This document shows, in pieces, positions 8,448 to 17,233 of a DNA stretch of 64,000 nucleotides (positions are counted from its first letter, which is position 1; each line of letters begins with the position of its first letter). Under the pieces are notes generated by a model, which did not search any database, had not been told where the DNA came from, and worked only from the letters and a program-made list of their open reading frames with translations. The stretch lies in NCBI RefSeq assembly GCF_900129765.1, contig NZ_FQWU01000002.1, positions 186,001 through 250,000 of the forward strand. Direction: 5' to 3'. The translations under genes were made by a program, and so were the position numbers. The stretch is from Massilia sp. CF038. GTDB lineage: Bacteria; Pseudomonadota; Gammaproteobacteria; Burkholderiales; Burkholderiaceae_D.

Positions 8448-10652
8448 TCACTGCCCCGGGTGGTATTGGCGCTCCAGGTGCTTCAGGATGTCTTCCTTGT
8501 AGAACAGCACCTGCTTGAATTCCCCGCGCGCATACATGGCAGCCTGGTCCTCGAAATGGGGCGAGCCGGGCACGTTGTTGTTGCCGCCGGCGAGAATACT
8601 CTTCGCGCGCAGGCGCGGGCCAAATTCAACCACGGCCACAAAGCTGTTGCCGCGGTCACCGTAGATGCGGCGCGTGGTCTGCGGCGCCGACATGCCAAAC
8701 GCGGCCAGCGAACCCCAGGTGGCCGACGCAAACGGCACCGGCAGACTGGGGCGCGCGTCGTCGTACTGCTGGCGCACATCGCCGCTGGCGCGCTGGAAGC
8801 GGTTGATCTCGCCCCAGGGCGTCTGCCAGCTGCCGAAATCGGCCTCCAGGCGGGCCGTGGCGCTGGCCAGTGCCTGCAGGCGCTCGGTGCTGCCGATGCG
8901 GGTCTGGATATAGTCGACGACCGGCATCTCGATGGCGCGTGCCGCCTTTGACGACGCGGCCACCATCGCCTGTCCCCAGTAGATCGCCAGCGAGGTCGGC
9001 ACCGAACTGCTGGCAAAGCGCAAGTCCCAGCCACGCAAGGCCGCCACCTGCGCTGCCAGCGCCGCGCGCTGCGGGTCCTGCTCGGGCAGTGCATCGAAGT
9101 CCTTCAGCAGCGCCGGGATCAAGGGTTCAAACGCAGGCAGATAACTGTCGTAGGCGGCAGCGATAAGCGAATCGAGCGTCACGTCGCGCGCGTTTTCCAG
9201 CACCCGCAGCGCGTGCAGGCCGCGCGCGTTCTCGGGCAGCGACCACATATACGCCGGATAGTCCTGCTCCCGCGGACTGCTGGCGCCAGCCGCGCGGAAC
9301 GGCCAGTTGTTGGTATTCTGAATCCAGCCGCTGGCCGGATTGCGCAGGCTGATCAACTCATCGATCGCATGCAAGCCTTGCCATTCGGTGGCTGGATTGC
9401 TGCCGTCGACCGGGTGCTTCCAGTCAAAGCGCGGGTCACGCCGCGGCACGAAATTACCGTGAAAATAAGCGATGGTGCCATCGGCATCGGCGTATACCGT
9501 GTTGTTCGATGAATTGGTGCGCAAGGCCATGGTCTTGCGGAAGGCCTGGTAATTGCGCGCCTTGGTGCGCGAGAACGATTGCATCAGGGCCTTGAGCGGC
9601 TCGTCCATCAGCTTGACGGCCACCCATTTGCCGTCGGCGCTGCGCACCACGGGGCCGTGATGACTGAACCAGGCCGTCACGGTTTTGCTGGCCATGGCGC
9701 CACCCGCGTCCTTGTACGGCAACGTGATGGGAACTGCTTTCATTTCGCGCTCGCCGCCGCCATAGCGATAGAACACCTTGCCATCGCGTTCGCTGATGGT
9801 TTCGAGGAATTCGTCAATCACGTCGCCACCGCCACTGGTATGCATCCAGCCGGCGCGTTCGTTGAAGCCCTGGTAGACAAAGAACTGGCCCCAGGTCACC
9901 GCGCCGTAGGCGTTCAAGCCTTCCGTGCTGGCCACGTGCACTTCAGGGCGGAAGTAGAACGAAGTATGGGGATTGATCAGCAGCAGCGCCCTGCCCGACT
10001 TGCTCAGTTTGGGCGCAATGGCAAAACCGTTCGAACCGCGCGGTTCCGGGTCAAACGGCGAGCCTTCGGCAGCGATGACTGGTTTGCCGCCATAGAACGC
10101 TTCCAGTTGCTTGAGGTCGATTTCTTCGATATCGCCACCGATGCTGCCTTCACTGAAGGACAGCGCCATCCACGGCTCGAAGCGGGTGATCAGCTTTGGT
10201 TTGACCTCGGGGTGGGTCTGCAGATAGAAATTCAAGCCATCGGCAAAACTGTTCATCAGCTTTTTCAGCCAGAGGGGGCTGGCCGTGTATTTGGCTTGCA
10301 TGGCGGCCGGCGTGATGAACATTTTCATGCGCAGGTCGCGCCAGATGGCTGCCTCGCCTTCCACTTCGGCCAGGCGCCCCATGGCGTTGATGTAATTGAG
10401 TTCGATGCGATTGAAATCGTCTTCCGCCTGCGCGTACATCAGGCCAAACACGGCGTCGGCGTCCGACTTGCCAAACACGTGCGGTACGCCCCATTTGTCG
10501 CGCAGGATGGTCACGCGTTGTGCGCTGGCCTGCCAGCGCGCCTGCTCGGCCGACAAAGGCGCGTGATGCCCGGGCGCCGCCAGAGCCGGCAAGTACGTCG
10601 TGGTCGTGGCGCAGGCGACAAAGGCCAGGGCTAGCAGGCGGGGACGGATCAT
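8448..10652 (-). CDS. penicillin acylase family (N-terminal nucleophile) hydrolase, acyl-homoserine lactone acylase-like
   Basis: A 734-residue exported Ntn-hydrolase precursor. The signal peptide MIRPRLLALAFVACA leads into an alpha subunit beginning around VTILRDKWGVPHVFG. The autocleavage site is EPRGSNGFAIAP, with Ser207 becoming the N-terminal nucleophile of the beta subunit. The C-terminal part contains LAGGNNNVPGSPHFEDQ, typical of the family. Members hydrolyse amide bonds of penicillins, acyl-homoserine lactones or other N-acyl compounds; which of these is used here cannot be told from sequence. The start is the ATG at 10652; the TTG 18 bases upstream lacks a ribosome-binding site. Periplasmic location is expected. 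Confidence 0.9.
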   Translation of the reverse strand: MIRPRLLALAFVACATTTTYLPALAAPGHHAPLSAEQARWQASAQRVTILRDKWGVPHVFGKSDADAVFGLMYAQAEDDFNRIELNYINAMGRLAEVEGEAAIWRDLRMKMFITPAAMQAKYTASPLWLKKLMNSFADGLNFYLQTHPEVKPKLITRFEPWMALSFSEGSIGGDIEEIDLKQLEAFYGGKPVIAAEGSPFDPEPRGSNGFAIAPKLSKSGRALLLINPHTSFYFRPEVHVASTEGLNAYGAVTWGQFFVYQGFNERAGWMHTSGGGDVIDEFLETISERDGKVFYRYGGGEREMKAVPITLPYKDAGGAMASKTVTAWFSHHGPVVRSADGKWVAVKLMDEPLKALMQSFSRTKARNYQAFRKTMALRTNSSNNTVYADADGTIAYFHGNFVPRRDPRFDWKHPVDGSNPATEWQGLHAIDELISLRNPASGWIQNTNNWPFRAAGASSPREQDYPAYMWSLPENARGLHALRVLENARDVTLDSLIAAAYDSYLPAFEPLIPALLKDFDALPEQDPQRAALAAQVAALRGWDLRFASSSVPTSLAIYWGQAMVAASSKAARAIEMPVVDYIQTRIGSTERLQALASATARLEADFGSWQTPWGEINRFQRASGDVRQQYDDARPSLPVPFASATWGSLAAFGMSAPQTTRRIYGDRGNSFVAVVEFGPRLRAKSILAGGNNNVPGSPHFEDQAAMYARGEFKQVLFYKEDILKHLERQYHPGQ

Positions 10653-10682
10653 GGGCAGCGCTTTCGTCAAAGGTGGCAGGTA

Positions 10683-11456
10683 CTAGATGCCAAGCTGCTG
10701 GCGCAGCTGATTGTTTTCGGCAGTCAGGGCGTCGACCTTCTCGCGCAGCGCAGCCACCTGGGCGCGCAGCTCGCCTTCGACGTCCGCTTCCGGTTCTTTT
10801 TCCTTGGGTGGACGGCTGCCGGCCTTTTGCTCGCGTACCTGGCGCGCCATCTGCTGCAGTTCCTTTTTACCGCCAGCCACGGCGGCCTTCTGTACCGCTT
10901 CCGGCAGCGACGCCACATTGGCCGCGGCGTTGATCGAGATCGTCCCGGCGCGCACTGCTTCCACCAGTTCCGGCGTGGCCGCTTTTTGAATGCGCTCGAT
11001 CTGGCTGATGGTATTGCTCGACACGCGGGCTGCCTTGGCAACGTCTTCGCGCGTGTTCCAGGGCGGCGACTCGGGTACCTTGGCGGCATCCGGCTCGGCC
11101 GGCGCATCCGGCTCCGCGGCACGCTGTGCCACGCGCGCGGCGACGATATCCTTCTTGCGCAAGGCCAGCACGCCGCGCTGATAATCGGACACGCTGCGCC
11201 GCGCCAGGTGATTGTCAATCACCCACAGCATCACGTCGTCGAGCGACGCGAAATTGGTGTTCTGCACCGTGCGAAATTCGATATTGTGCTTGCTGCAGAT
11301 GTCGTAGCGGTTATGGCCGTCGATCAGCACCTCGCCCCACAGCACCAGCGCATCGCGGCAGCCTTCGGCCAGCAAGCTGCGCTCCAGGGCGGCATATTCA
11401 TTGTGGGTAAGCGGATCGATGAAGGAACGCAGTTCCTCGTTGATGGTGATGTTCAA
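10683..11456 (-). CDS. ParB N-terminal-domain protein (orphan, plasmid-partition-like)
   Basis: About 257 residues. The N-terminal half is a ParB/Srx-like domain: ELRSFIDPLTHNEYAALERS, then DALVLWGEVLIDGHNRYDIC, the conserved 'IDGHNRY' loop. It is followed by a helix-turn-helix region (EDVAKAARVSSNTISQIERI), an Ala-rich helix and a C-terminal coiled coil (ALREKVDALTAENNQLRQQL). It probably binds DNA and dimerises through the coiled coil. I chose the TTG at 11456 because AAGGA lies six bases upstream; an ATG at 11507 has no ribosome-binding site. There is no parA partner, so it is not a normal partition operon and may be a regulator or a remnant of a mobile element. It lies next to tRNA-Leu. 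Confidence 0.75.
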   Translation of the reverse strand: MNITINEELRSFIDPLTHNEYAALERSLLAEGCRDALVLWGEVLIDGHNRYDICSKHNIEFRTVQNTNFASLDDVMLWVIDNHLARRSVSDYQRGVLALRKKDIVAARVAQRAAEPDAPAEPDAAKVPESPPWNTREDVAKAARVSSNTISQIERIQKAATPELVEAVRAGTISINAAANVASLPEAVQKAAVAGGKKELQQMARQVREQKAGSRPPKEKEPEADVEGELRAQVAALREKVDALTAENNQLRQQLGI

Positions 11457-11576
11457 TTGCTGTCCTTGTATGTACCGAGCACGCCAGGAACCGGCGCCGC
11501 CACGCATGCTACACCAACGGCGCAAGTGGGGAAAGTGGCCGCGATCGCCACGCCTTGTGCTAAAATCCTGCCCGCT

Positions 11577-11663
11577 GCCCCGATGGTGAAACTGGTAGAC
11601 ACCCGAGACTTAAAATCTCGTGCTCGCAAGGGCGTGCCGGTTCGATTCCGGCTCGGGGCACCA
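11577..11663 (+). tRNA. tRNA-Leu (anticodon UAA)
   Basis: The acceptor arms GCCCCGA (11577-11583) and TCGGGGC (11653-11659) pair, followed by discriminator A and an encoded CCA. The D-arm region GATGGTGAAACTGGTAGACACC, the anticodon stem CGAGA/TCTCG with loop CTTAAAA (anticodon TAA), a long variable arm (class II) and a GGTTCGATTCC T-arm are all present. Length and long variable arm agree with tRNA-Leu. Confidence 0.97.
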
Positions 11664-11670
11664 GCAGAAA

Positions 11671-11704
11671 CCCGCCTATCCCTTTGCGAGACGGCGGGTT
11701 TTTT
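11671..11704 (+). terminator. rho-independent terminator after tRNA-Leu
   Basis: CCCGCC (11671-11676) and GGCGGG (11693-11698) form the stem, followed by six T. It starts eight bases after the tRNA CCA, so the tRNA is a single-gene transcript. Confidence 0.9.
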
Positions 11705-11722
11705 GTTGTTGCCGCCAAGCGC

Positions 11723-12460
11723 TTACTGAACCCGCTCCAGGCGCCCTTCCTTGACCGCCTTGCGCGCGAGTGCAAGCCACGGCGTGGCCGGATTGACCGA
11801 CTCCACATAGTCGAGCTGTTTGGACGCCTTTTCTTTGTCGCCTGCATACAGATGGGCGAAGAAAATACCCCGTTCAACCTCACTGTTAAAGCGCGGTGCG
11901 TGCAGCAGGCGCAGGCGCTCCAGGCTCTTCATTGCCTTGGGCAGGGTCGACGGGTTGAGCGAAATGTACAGATATGCCGCCGAAAAATGACAGCGCACCG
12001 AATCCGGGTAGGCCGCAATGCAGCGGTCCACTGTTTCGCCGGCGCGCGCGGCGGTGCCGTCCACATCCAGGTTGTGACCCTGGCGGTACACTTCAGCGAG
12101 CAGGAACAGGGTATTTTCGCTGTTGGCATCCTGCTTTTCGATCAGCCAGGCCTGCTGCAAGGCTTGCTCCCACAGCGTGAACGCCTTGGCCCGTTCTTGC
12201 GCCGTCGCCAGCTTGGGCGGATACGACCCCAGAATATTGTTCATCCGAAGCACCAAAGGCATCAATTGCTCGTAGGTGCTGAGCTTGACGATGCCTGCCG
12301 CTGCCGGCGCGGGCAGGGGCAACTTGGTCGACAAGCCCAATTCCGCACGTGTCTTGAACTGGTTCTGGGGTTGCGGGAGAGTCTGGGCCTGGGCTGCAAG
12401 CAGTGTTGTACTGAGCACTGCCAGCAAAAATGGGGAAGAAAAGCGCATGGTATCAATCAT
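11723..12460 (-). CDS. exported TPR-like protein of unknown function
   Basis: A 245-residue protein with a signal peptide (FSSPFLLAVLSTTLLAAQAQ). The body is all-helical, with repeats resembling tetratricopeptides, for example ENTLFLLAEVYRQGHNLDVD and RCHFSAAYLYISLNPSTLPKA. It is probably a periplasmic or lipid-free envelope protein that binds a partner. The start may be the ATG at 12460 or the one at 12448; neither has a strong ribosome-binding site. It converges on the tRNA terminator. I do not recognise a named family. Confidence 0.7.
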   Translation of the reverse strand: MIDTMRFSSPFLLAVLSTTLLAAQAQTLPQPQNQFKTRAELGLSTKLPLPAPAAAGIVKLSTYEQLMPLVLRMNNILGSYPPKLATAQERAKAFTLWEQALQQAWLIEKQDANSENTLFLLAEVYRQGHNLDVDGTAARAGETVDRCIAAYPDSVRCHFSAAYLYISLNPSTLPKAMKSLERLRLLHAPRFNSEVERGIFFAHLYAGDKEKASKQLDYVESVNPATPWLALARKAVKEGRLERVQ

Positions 12461-12515
12461 GGTGGGTGATGCAGGCGAGTGTACCGAGGCACCCGCCCCT
12501 TGTCCATGGCGGCGT

Positions 12516-12761
12516 TCAGCGCGCCTTTCTGCGGCGCTGCCAGCGGATCAGGCGCCACAGCGCCACAATGAAGGCCAGCGGAATCACCACAACCGCGAGC
12601 ATCGACCAGCCGAACAGCAGCTCGCTGATCGATCCCACCCAGCCATTGCACTGAAAACCACCGAACCCGAAGGCGCACGATGTGCTGGACAACCAGGCGC
12701 TAAACACGGTGGCGGCCAAGGTGAGAAGAAAGAAGCCGACGGACAGATAGGGGAAACGCAT
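12516..12761 (-). CDS. small two-helix membrane protein
   Basis: An 81-residue protein with two hydrophobic segments (PYLSVGFFLLTLAATVFSAW and ELLFGWSMLAVVVIPLAFIV) and a basic C-terminus (RWQRRRKAR). The loop between them has two Cys (SSTSCAFGFGGFQC) that could form a disulfide on the periplasmic side. GAGGG lies just upstream of the ATG at 12761. No family is recognised. It is probably real because of the clean two-helix topology with positive-inside C-terminus. Confidence 0.6.
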   Translation of the reverse strand: MRFPYLSVGFFLLTLAATVFSAWLSSTSCAFGFGGFQCNGWVGSISELLFGWSMLAVVVIPLAFIVALWRLIRWQRRRKAR

Positions 12762-12995
12762 AGGCCCTCAAGTTCAGGTAGGTAAAACAAGCTGCATCCG
12801 AGCGGCACATGGCGTGCCCCGGGGTTGTAAGTCACCTTAACAGATTATGCAAGCTGGACTTCGTCGCCCTGCGCCATACCGGGCTGCCAAATTCGGTCAG
12901 GATTACAACGCTGGTCCGAGGCTACAGTTGAACCTGATTTAGCGCAAACAATCCCGGGCATCGGGGTCGTAGAGTCATCCCAGGAGGATTCAACC

Positions 12996-13301
12996 ATGGA
13001 CGAGATCGACGATGTGATCGATGAGCGCGCGGTCGCCGCGCGCACGGCATTTGACAAAGCACGCCTGCAGCGCGCGTTCGGCGACAATGTGGCGCAGCGT
13101 TTTCTGCTCTCACGCGGGATCGTCGGCGACGCCATGCAGGAGCAGGTGCTGGAGCGGTACGCTGCCAAACAGGCGCTGCGCATCGCGCGCGATGCACTGG
13201 CGCTGGCAGCAGCGCAGGCCGCGCCGCCGCGTTTTCAGCGCGCGCCGGCAGCGCCCATTTATGACGCGGGTATGGCACCAGACGGCACACTGCCCCGCTA
13301 A
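12996..13301 (+). CDS. hypothetical protein
   Basis: A 101-residue mostly helical, soluble protein beginning MDEIDDVIDERAVAARTAFD, with a Pro/Ala-rich tail. A perfect AGGAGG ribosome-binding site lies 7 bases before the ATG, which argues it is expressed. No domain is recognised. It converges on the sensor kinase gene, ending 10 bases before the latter's stop. Confidence 0.6.
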   Translation: MDEIDDVIDERAVAARTAFDKARLQRAFGDNVAQRFLLSRGIVGDAMQEQVLERYAAKQALRIARDALALAAAQAAPPRFQRAPAAPIYDAGMAPDGTLPR

Positions 13302-13311
13302 GCCAGCGGCG

Positions 13312-15819
13312 TCAAGCCTGTTGCCGGCGTCCGCTCTGGTCTGGGCAAATCCCAGCCAGTACGGTCATCAGTTCGCAGGTTTTGGCGGGCTTGACGAAGT
13401 AGTGATCGAAGCCTGCCGAGACCGACGTCTCGCGCCCGTATTTGTTACCGTAGCCAGTCAGCGCGATCAGGGTTGCGCCGGCGGTCGTGGCGCTGCTACG
13501 CAGGCGGCGCGCCAGTTCATAGCCATCCATGCCCGGCAGGCCGATATCGAGCAGGCAGGCATGCGGACTGAACTCGGCGGCGCGCGCCAGTGCGCGCTGC
13601 GGTTCGTGTTCGACGGCCACGCTGTGCCCTTCCATTTCCAGCAGCATGGCCAGGGCGTTGGCAGCATCCTGATTATCATCCACCACCATCAGGCGCAGCG
13701 TGGCAGCGGGTACCTGCTGGGTGCTGACCGCGCTGACGGGACGCGCACGCTGCCCGTGCCGGGGCAGATAGACCGAAAAGGTGGCGCCCTCGCCCGTTCC
13801 GCCACTGGCTGCCGTCACGTGCCCGCCATGCAGCGACACCAGGCTGCGCACCAGGGCCAGACCCAGTCCAAGGCCACCCTGGGCGCGGTCGGACGAGCGC
13901 TTTTCCTGTGTGAACAGTTCGAAAATATGGGGCATCAGCTCGGCATCGACACCAATCCCGTTATCGCGCACGTGCAGCTCCACCATGCCGGCGTGCTGGC
14001 TCACGGTCAGCGCAATGGCGCCGCCAGGCGGGGTGTACTTGGCGGAATTGTGCAGCAGGTTGGTCAGGACCTGGACCAGCCGTTTGCGGTCGCCCAGCAC
14101 GGTGACCTCGCCTTCAATCGGCAGGTCGACGGTGAGCTGGTGGCCTCGTTCGGCAATCAGGGGCTGGGTTTGTTCGAGCGACTCGACTGCCACCTGGTGC
14201 AGATCGATGGGATGCATGTCCAGCGTAACCAGCCCCGTGTTCACGCGCGAGACGTCCAGCAGATCGTTGATCAGGCTGGTCATATGGTTGACCTGGCGCT
14301 CAATAATGACGCTGGACTGGCGCACCCTTGCCACGTTGTCGGGCGCCATGCCAAGCAGGTGGGCAGCCGAGCGGATGGGCGCAAGCGGATTGCGCAATTC
14401 GTGCGACAGCATGGCCAGAAATTCGTCTTTGTGGCGGCTGGCCTCGCGCAGCGATTCCTCGGCCCGCTTGCGGGCGCTGACGTCGACCGAGACGCCGCGC
14501 ACGTGGCGCGCCACGCCATCGGCATCGCTCACCAGGGTGCCGCGGATGTGCAGCCAAACCAGCTGGCCGTTGTCGGGCCGGTGCAGTCGCACAATCTCGC
14601 TGTAGCTGCCCTTGCCGGCAAAGGCGGCGCTGCGCTCGGCTTCGAGCCGGCGCAAGTCGTCCGGCTCGATCGCGCTCCACACCTGGGGCATGCTGTCCCA
14701 GCTGGCGCCAAACAGCTCGGGCGCGTTCTCGGAAAATTGCACCTGGTTGCTGGCCAGGTCCCAGTCCCACACCACCATGCCGGCGACCTTCATGCCTTCT
14801 TTCAGGCGCAGTTCGCTGCGCTGCAAGGCCTGGCGCGCCATGGTGCGCTCGGTGGCGTCGTAGCCTTGCACAAAGATGCCAGTGACCTGCCCTTGCATGA
14901 CGATCGGCTGGTAGACAAAATCGAGGTAGGCGTCGCTTGGCTCGCTGCCCGCGCTGCGGCACAGGCGCACATGCTGGTCGACCGCCTTGAACGGCTCGCC
15001 ATTGAGGTAGACCTGGTCGAGCAGCTCGTACAGGCCCTGGCCTGCAATGTCGGGCAAGGCCTCCCGAATGGGCTTGCCAATCAGGGCGCGCTCGCCCACC
15101 AGGCGCAGATAGGCGGCGTTGGCAAACTCGAAGATATGCCGGGGGCCGCGCAGGATGCACATGAAGCCGTGGGCCTGTTCGAACAGCGCGCGCAGGCGCT
15201 CGGCCTCGGCTTCGCGCTGGGCGTGCAGGTCCTCTTCGGCACGCTGGCGCTGCGAGGTCTGCAGCGCTTCGTGCTGCTGGGCCAGTTGACGCTGGCGGAT
15301 CTGCTCGGTCAGAGCCAGGTTCATCTGCTCGAGCTCGGCGCGTGCACGGTGCTGCTGGGTGACATCGTTGCAGACCACCAGCACGCCCTGCACGCCGTCG
15401 CTATCCTCGATTGGACTGTAGCCGTAAGTCCACCAGACGTCCTCACGTGTGCCATTGCGCGTGACCGGCACCAGCTGGTCTTCGTTCCAGGTTGAACCCT
15501 GGCCAGCCATGACGAGCTCGATTTGCGGGCCGATGATGGGCCAGATTTCTTCCCAACACGCGCGTCCCGGCTGGCCCAGCGCATGCGGATGGCGCTCCGG
15601 GCCCATGGTGCGGCTGTAGGCATCGTTGTAGAACTGGATCAGGTCGGGGCCCCACCACAGGAACATGGGGTGGCGCGAGGTCAGCATCAGGCGAATCGTG
15701 CTTTGCAGTAGAGCGGGCCAGCGTTCCGTCGGGCCGAGCGGCGTTGCGCTCCAGTCCTTGCTGCGCATCAGGCGGCCCATGTCGCCGCCATGCGACAGGA
15801 AATTAAAATTGGCAAGCAT
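13312..15819 (-). CDS. hybrid sensor histidine kinase with three PAS domains and a receiver
   Basis: An 835-residue soluble hybrid kinase. Three PAS-like modules fill about residues 20-460: WSATPLGPTERWPALLQST, then one beginning about 205, then one about 340 with a PAC end at VSVDVSARKRAEES. They are joined by a short coiled coil. The HisKA box is HKDEFLAMLSHELRNPLAPI with phospho-acceptor H473; the ATPase has N and G boxes (LLHNSAKYTPPGG, GGLGLGLALVRSL); and a C-terminal receiver carries D758 (LLDIGLPGMDGYE). No transmembrane segment is seen, so it senses a cytoplasmic signal, perhaps light, redox or a ligand through PAS. No output regulator is adjacent. The start is ATG 15819. Confidence 0.93.
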   Translation of the reverse strand: MLANFNFLSHGGDMGRLMRSKDWSATPLGPTERWPALLQSTIRLMLTSRHPMFLWWGPDLIQFYNDAYSRTMGPERHPHALGQPGRACWEEIWPIIGPQIELVMAGQGSTWNEDQLVPVTRNGTREDVWWTYGYSPIEDSDGVQGVLVVCNDVTQQHRARAELEQMNLALTEQIRQRQLAQQHEALQTSQRQRAEEDLHAQREAEAERLRALFEQAHGFMCILRGPRHIFEFANAAYLRLVGERALIGKPIREALPDIAGQGLYELLDQVYLNGEPFKAVDQHVRLCRSAGSEPSDAYLDFVYQPIVMQGQVTGIFVQGYDATERTMARQALQRSELRLKEGMKVAGMVVWDWDLASNQVQFSENAPELFGASWDSMPQVWSAIEPDDLRRLEAERSAAFAGKGSYSEIVRLHRPDNGQLVWLHIRGTLVSDADGVARHVRGVSVDVSARKRAEESLREASRHKDEFLAMLSHELRNPLAPIRSAAHLLGMAPDNVARVRQSSVIIERQVNHMTSLINDLLDVSRVNTGLVTLDMHPIDLHQVAVESLEQTQPLIAERGHQLTVDLPIEGEVTVLGDRKRLVQVLTNLLHNSAKYTPPGGAIALTVSQHAGMVELHVRDNGIGVDAELMPHIFELFTQEKRSSDRAQGGLGLGLALVRSLVSLHGGHVTAASGGTGEGATFSVYLPRHGQRARPVSAVSTQQVPAATLRLMVVDDNQDAANALAMLLEMEGHSVAVEHEPQRALARAAEFSPHACLLDIGLPGMDGYELARRLRSSATTAGATLIALTGYGNKYGRETSVSAGFDHYFVKPAKTCELMTVLAGICPDQSGRRQQA

Positions 15820-15959
15820 CAAAGCCCAGAAATCTCGTTACGATTGTTAAATGATCGGTCCGGACGATGCGTCAGGATGAAATGTGAATTTCATCTTAAC
15901 ATTGCTTAATTTATAGGGAAAGCGGCGTTTGTCCAGGGTGTGGCAAATGTGTCCTGGAC

Positions 15960-16397
15960 TTAACGCTGCAGTTCGCTGCCAGCAGCGCGGGATTGACCCG
16001 CCATGTGCGGCAAATACGGCAAGCCAGAGGCCGGCACGCCGGACTGGGCCAGGTAACTGGCAATGCAGTACCCGGACCAGCCACGCCCGGCAGGCCGCGC
16101 CACCCGCCCGCGCAAGGCGGGCACGTGCGGCCGCTTGCTGAAGGCCGGCAGCGGTGGCTCTGGCGCCAGCGCCGGCGCCTCTGCGGGCAGGCCGGTGGCG
16201 GCCGGAATGAAGCCCAGCACATTGTTGTGAATGTCGAAGAAGACGCCGTCTTCGAACCAGCCGATGTGTTCGCCCTTGAGCGAAAAGACCGACAAGCCAA
16301 ACACCCAGCCCACCGTGTGGCCGGCCAGGTCGCGGATGCAGAAATCGTCAAGGATGGCGCCCGCACAGCCTATTTCGTCATATACCCAAGTAACCAA
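15960..16397 (-). CDS. 4-fold beta-flower domain protein
   Basis: The first half of the product has repeated units of about 20 residues, for example CIRDLAGHTVGWVFGLSVFS, LKGEHIGWFEDGVFFD and IHNNVLGFI. These resemble the 4-fold beta-flower fold (strand-turn repeats of the 'D.nG..vGyi.dg.vyd' type). A Pro-rich linker and a short tail follow. The open frame extends to 16592, but the domain starts near 16390. I propose the TTG at 16397, preceded by a GGGGG ribosome-binding-like run; GTG at 16421 is an alternative. The function of this fold is unknown. The start choice is uncertain; the repeat assignment is fairly firm. Confidence 0.6.
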   Translation of the reverse strand: MVTWVYDEIGCAGAILDDFCIRDLAGHTVGWVFGLSVFSLKGEHIGWFEDGVFFDIHNNVLGFIPAATGLPAEAPALAPEPPLPAFSKRPHVPALRGRVARPAGRGWSGYCIASYLAQSGVPASGLPYLPHMAGQSRAAGSELQR

Positions 16398-16606
16398 ATT
16401 ACCCCCAAGGCTTGCGCTCACTAGATGGGACCATTTTAACTTGTAACATTTGTAACCCGCGCACGCTTGGCGCAGCTGTTGTTTCGCTGCCAAGCTAAGG
16501 TTTTGACCGTTGATACCGGCAAAAGTGCGGCCTGTCGCAAAACGGGTTCGCCCGTGCCCGACCGGCCCTAGAATGACCCTACTCCAACACAAACAGGACC
16601 ATTCCC

Positions 16607-17230
16607 ATGCGCGCTCCTCTGATGTTTGCCTTGCTGCTTGGCTGCAGCGCCGCCGGCGCCGCCGAACAAACCCGTACTCTGCCCGCCTTCAACGGCGTGA
16701 GCGTGCAGGGGCCCATCAATATGGTGGTCCAGGCCGGCAAGACGCAGTCGGTCCTGTTCCAGGGCGACCAGAAATTCCTGAATAGCGTGGAAAGCAAGGT
16801 CGTCAACGGCACGCTGGTCATCACCTTTCCCAAGAACTACAAGGGCGAGAACGTGGACGACGCCAGGATCGTGATCGCGGTGCCGGCACTGCGCAATTTC
16901 CAGGTTGAAGGGGCTGGCTATGCCGAGCTCAACAATATCAGCGGGGACGTGCTCGATATTGGTTTCCAGGGCGCCGGCAAACTGGTGGCGCGCGGCAGCG
17001 TCAAACTGCTCAAGCTGCAGGCACAAGGGGTGGGCGACGTCGATACCAAGGACTTGCTGGCAGCGCATGCCAATGTCAGCTTCGAGGGAATTGGCACGGT
17101 CCGGGTGCACGCGAGCGAGCGCCTGGACGCAACCGTCCAGGGCATGGGCTCGCTCAGTTACTACGGCAATCCCAAGACGGTCAACAAATCGGTCGAAGGG
17201 ATCGGTTCGGTCAGGGCCGCGGCGCGCTGA
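16607..17230 (+). CDS. DUF2807 (head GIN domain) exported protein
   Basis: A 207-residue protein with a signal peptide (MRAPLMFALLLGCSAAGA). The body is a right-handed beta structure with the repeating small-residue pattern typical of DUF2807/GIN proteins, for example FNGVSVQGPINMVVQAGK, VEGAGYAELNN, FEGIGTVRVHAS and VEGIGSVRAAA. Such proteins are exported and often called putative auto-transporter adhesins, but their role is not established. An AGGA sequence precedes the ATG. The gene ends three bases before the convergent sugar dehydrogenase gene. Confidence 0.85.
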   Translation: MRAPLMFALLLGCSAAGAAEQTRTLPAFNGVSVQGPINMVVQAGKTQSVLFQGDQKFLNSVESKVVNGTLVITFPKNYKGENVDDARIVIAVPALRNFQVEGAGYAELNNISGDVLDIGFQGAGKLVARGSVKLLKLQAQGVGDVDTKDLLAAHANVSFEGIGTVRVHASERLDATVQGMGSLSYYGNPKTVNKSVEGIGSVRAAAR

Positions 17231-17233
17231 GGC

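Noticed and set aside
12762-12995. Possible gene on the minus strand in the gap
   Set aside because: Frames here have no ribosome-binding site and Arg/Ser/Ala-rich composition typical of noncoding high-GC sequence.
13021-15495. 824-codon open frame on the plus strand
   Set aside because: It is antisense to the hybrid histidine kinase and has no family pattern; high-GC codon bias makes such long mirror frames.
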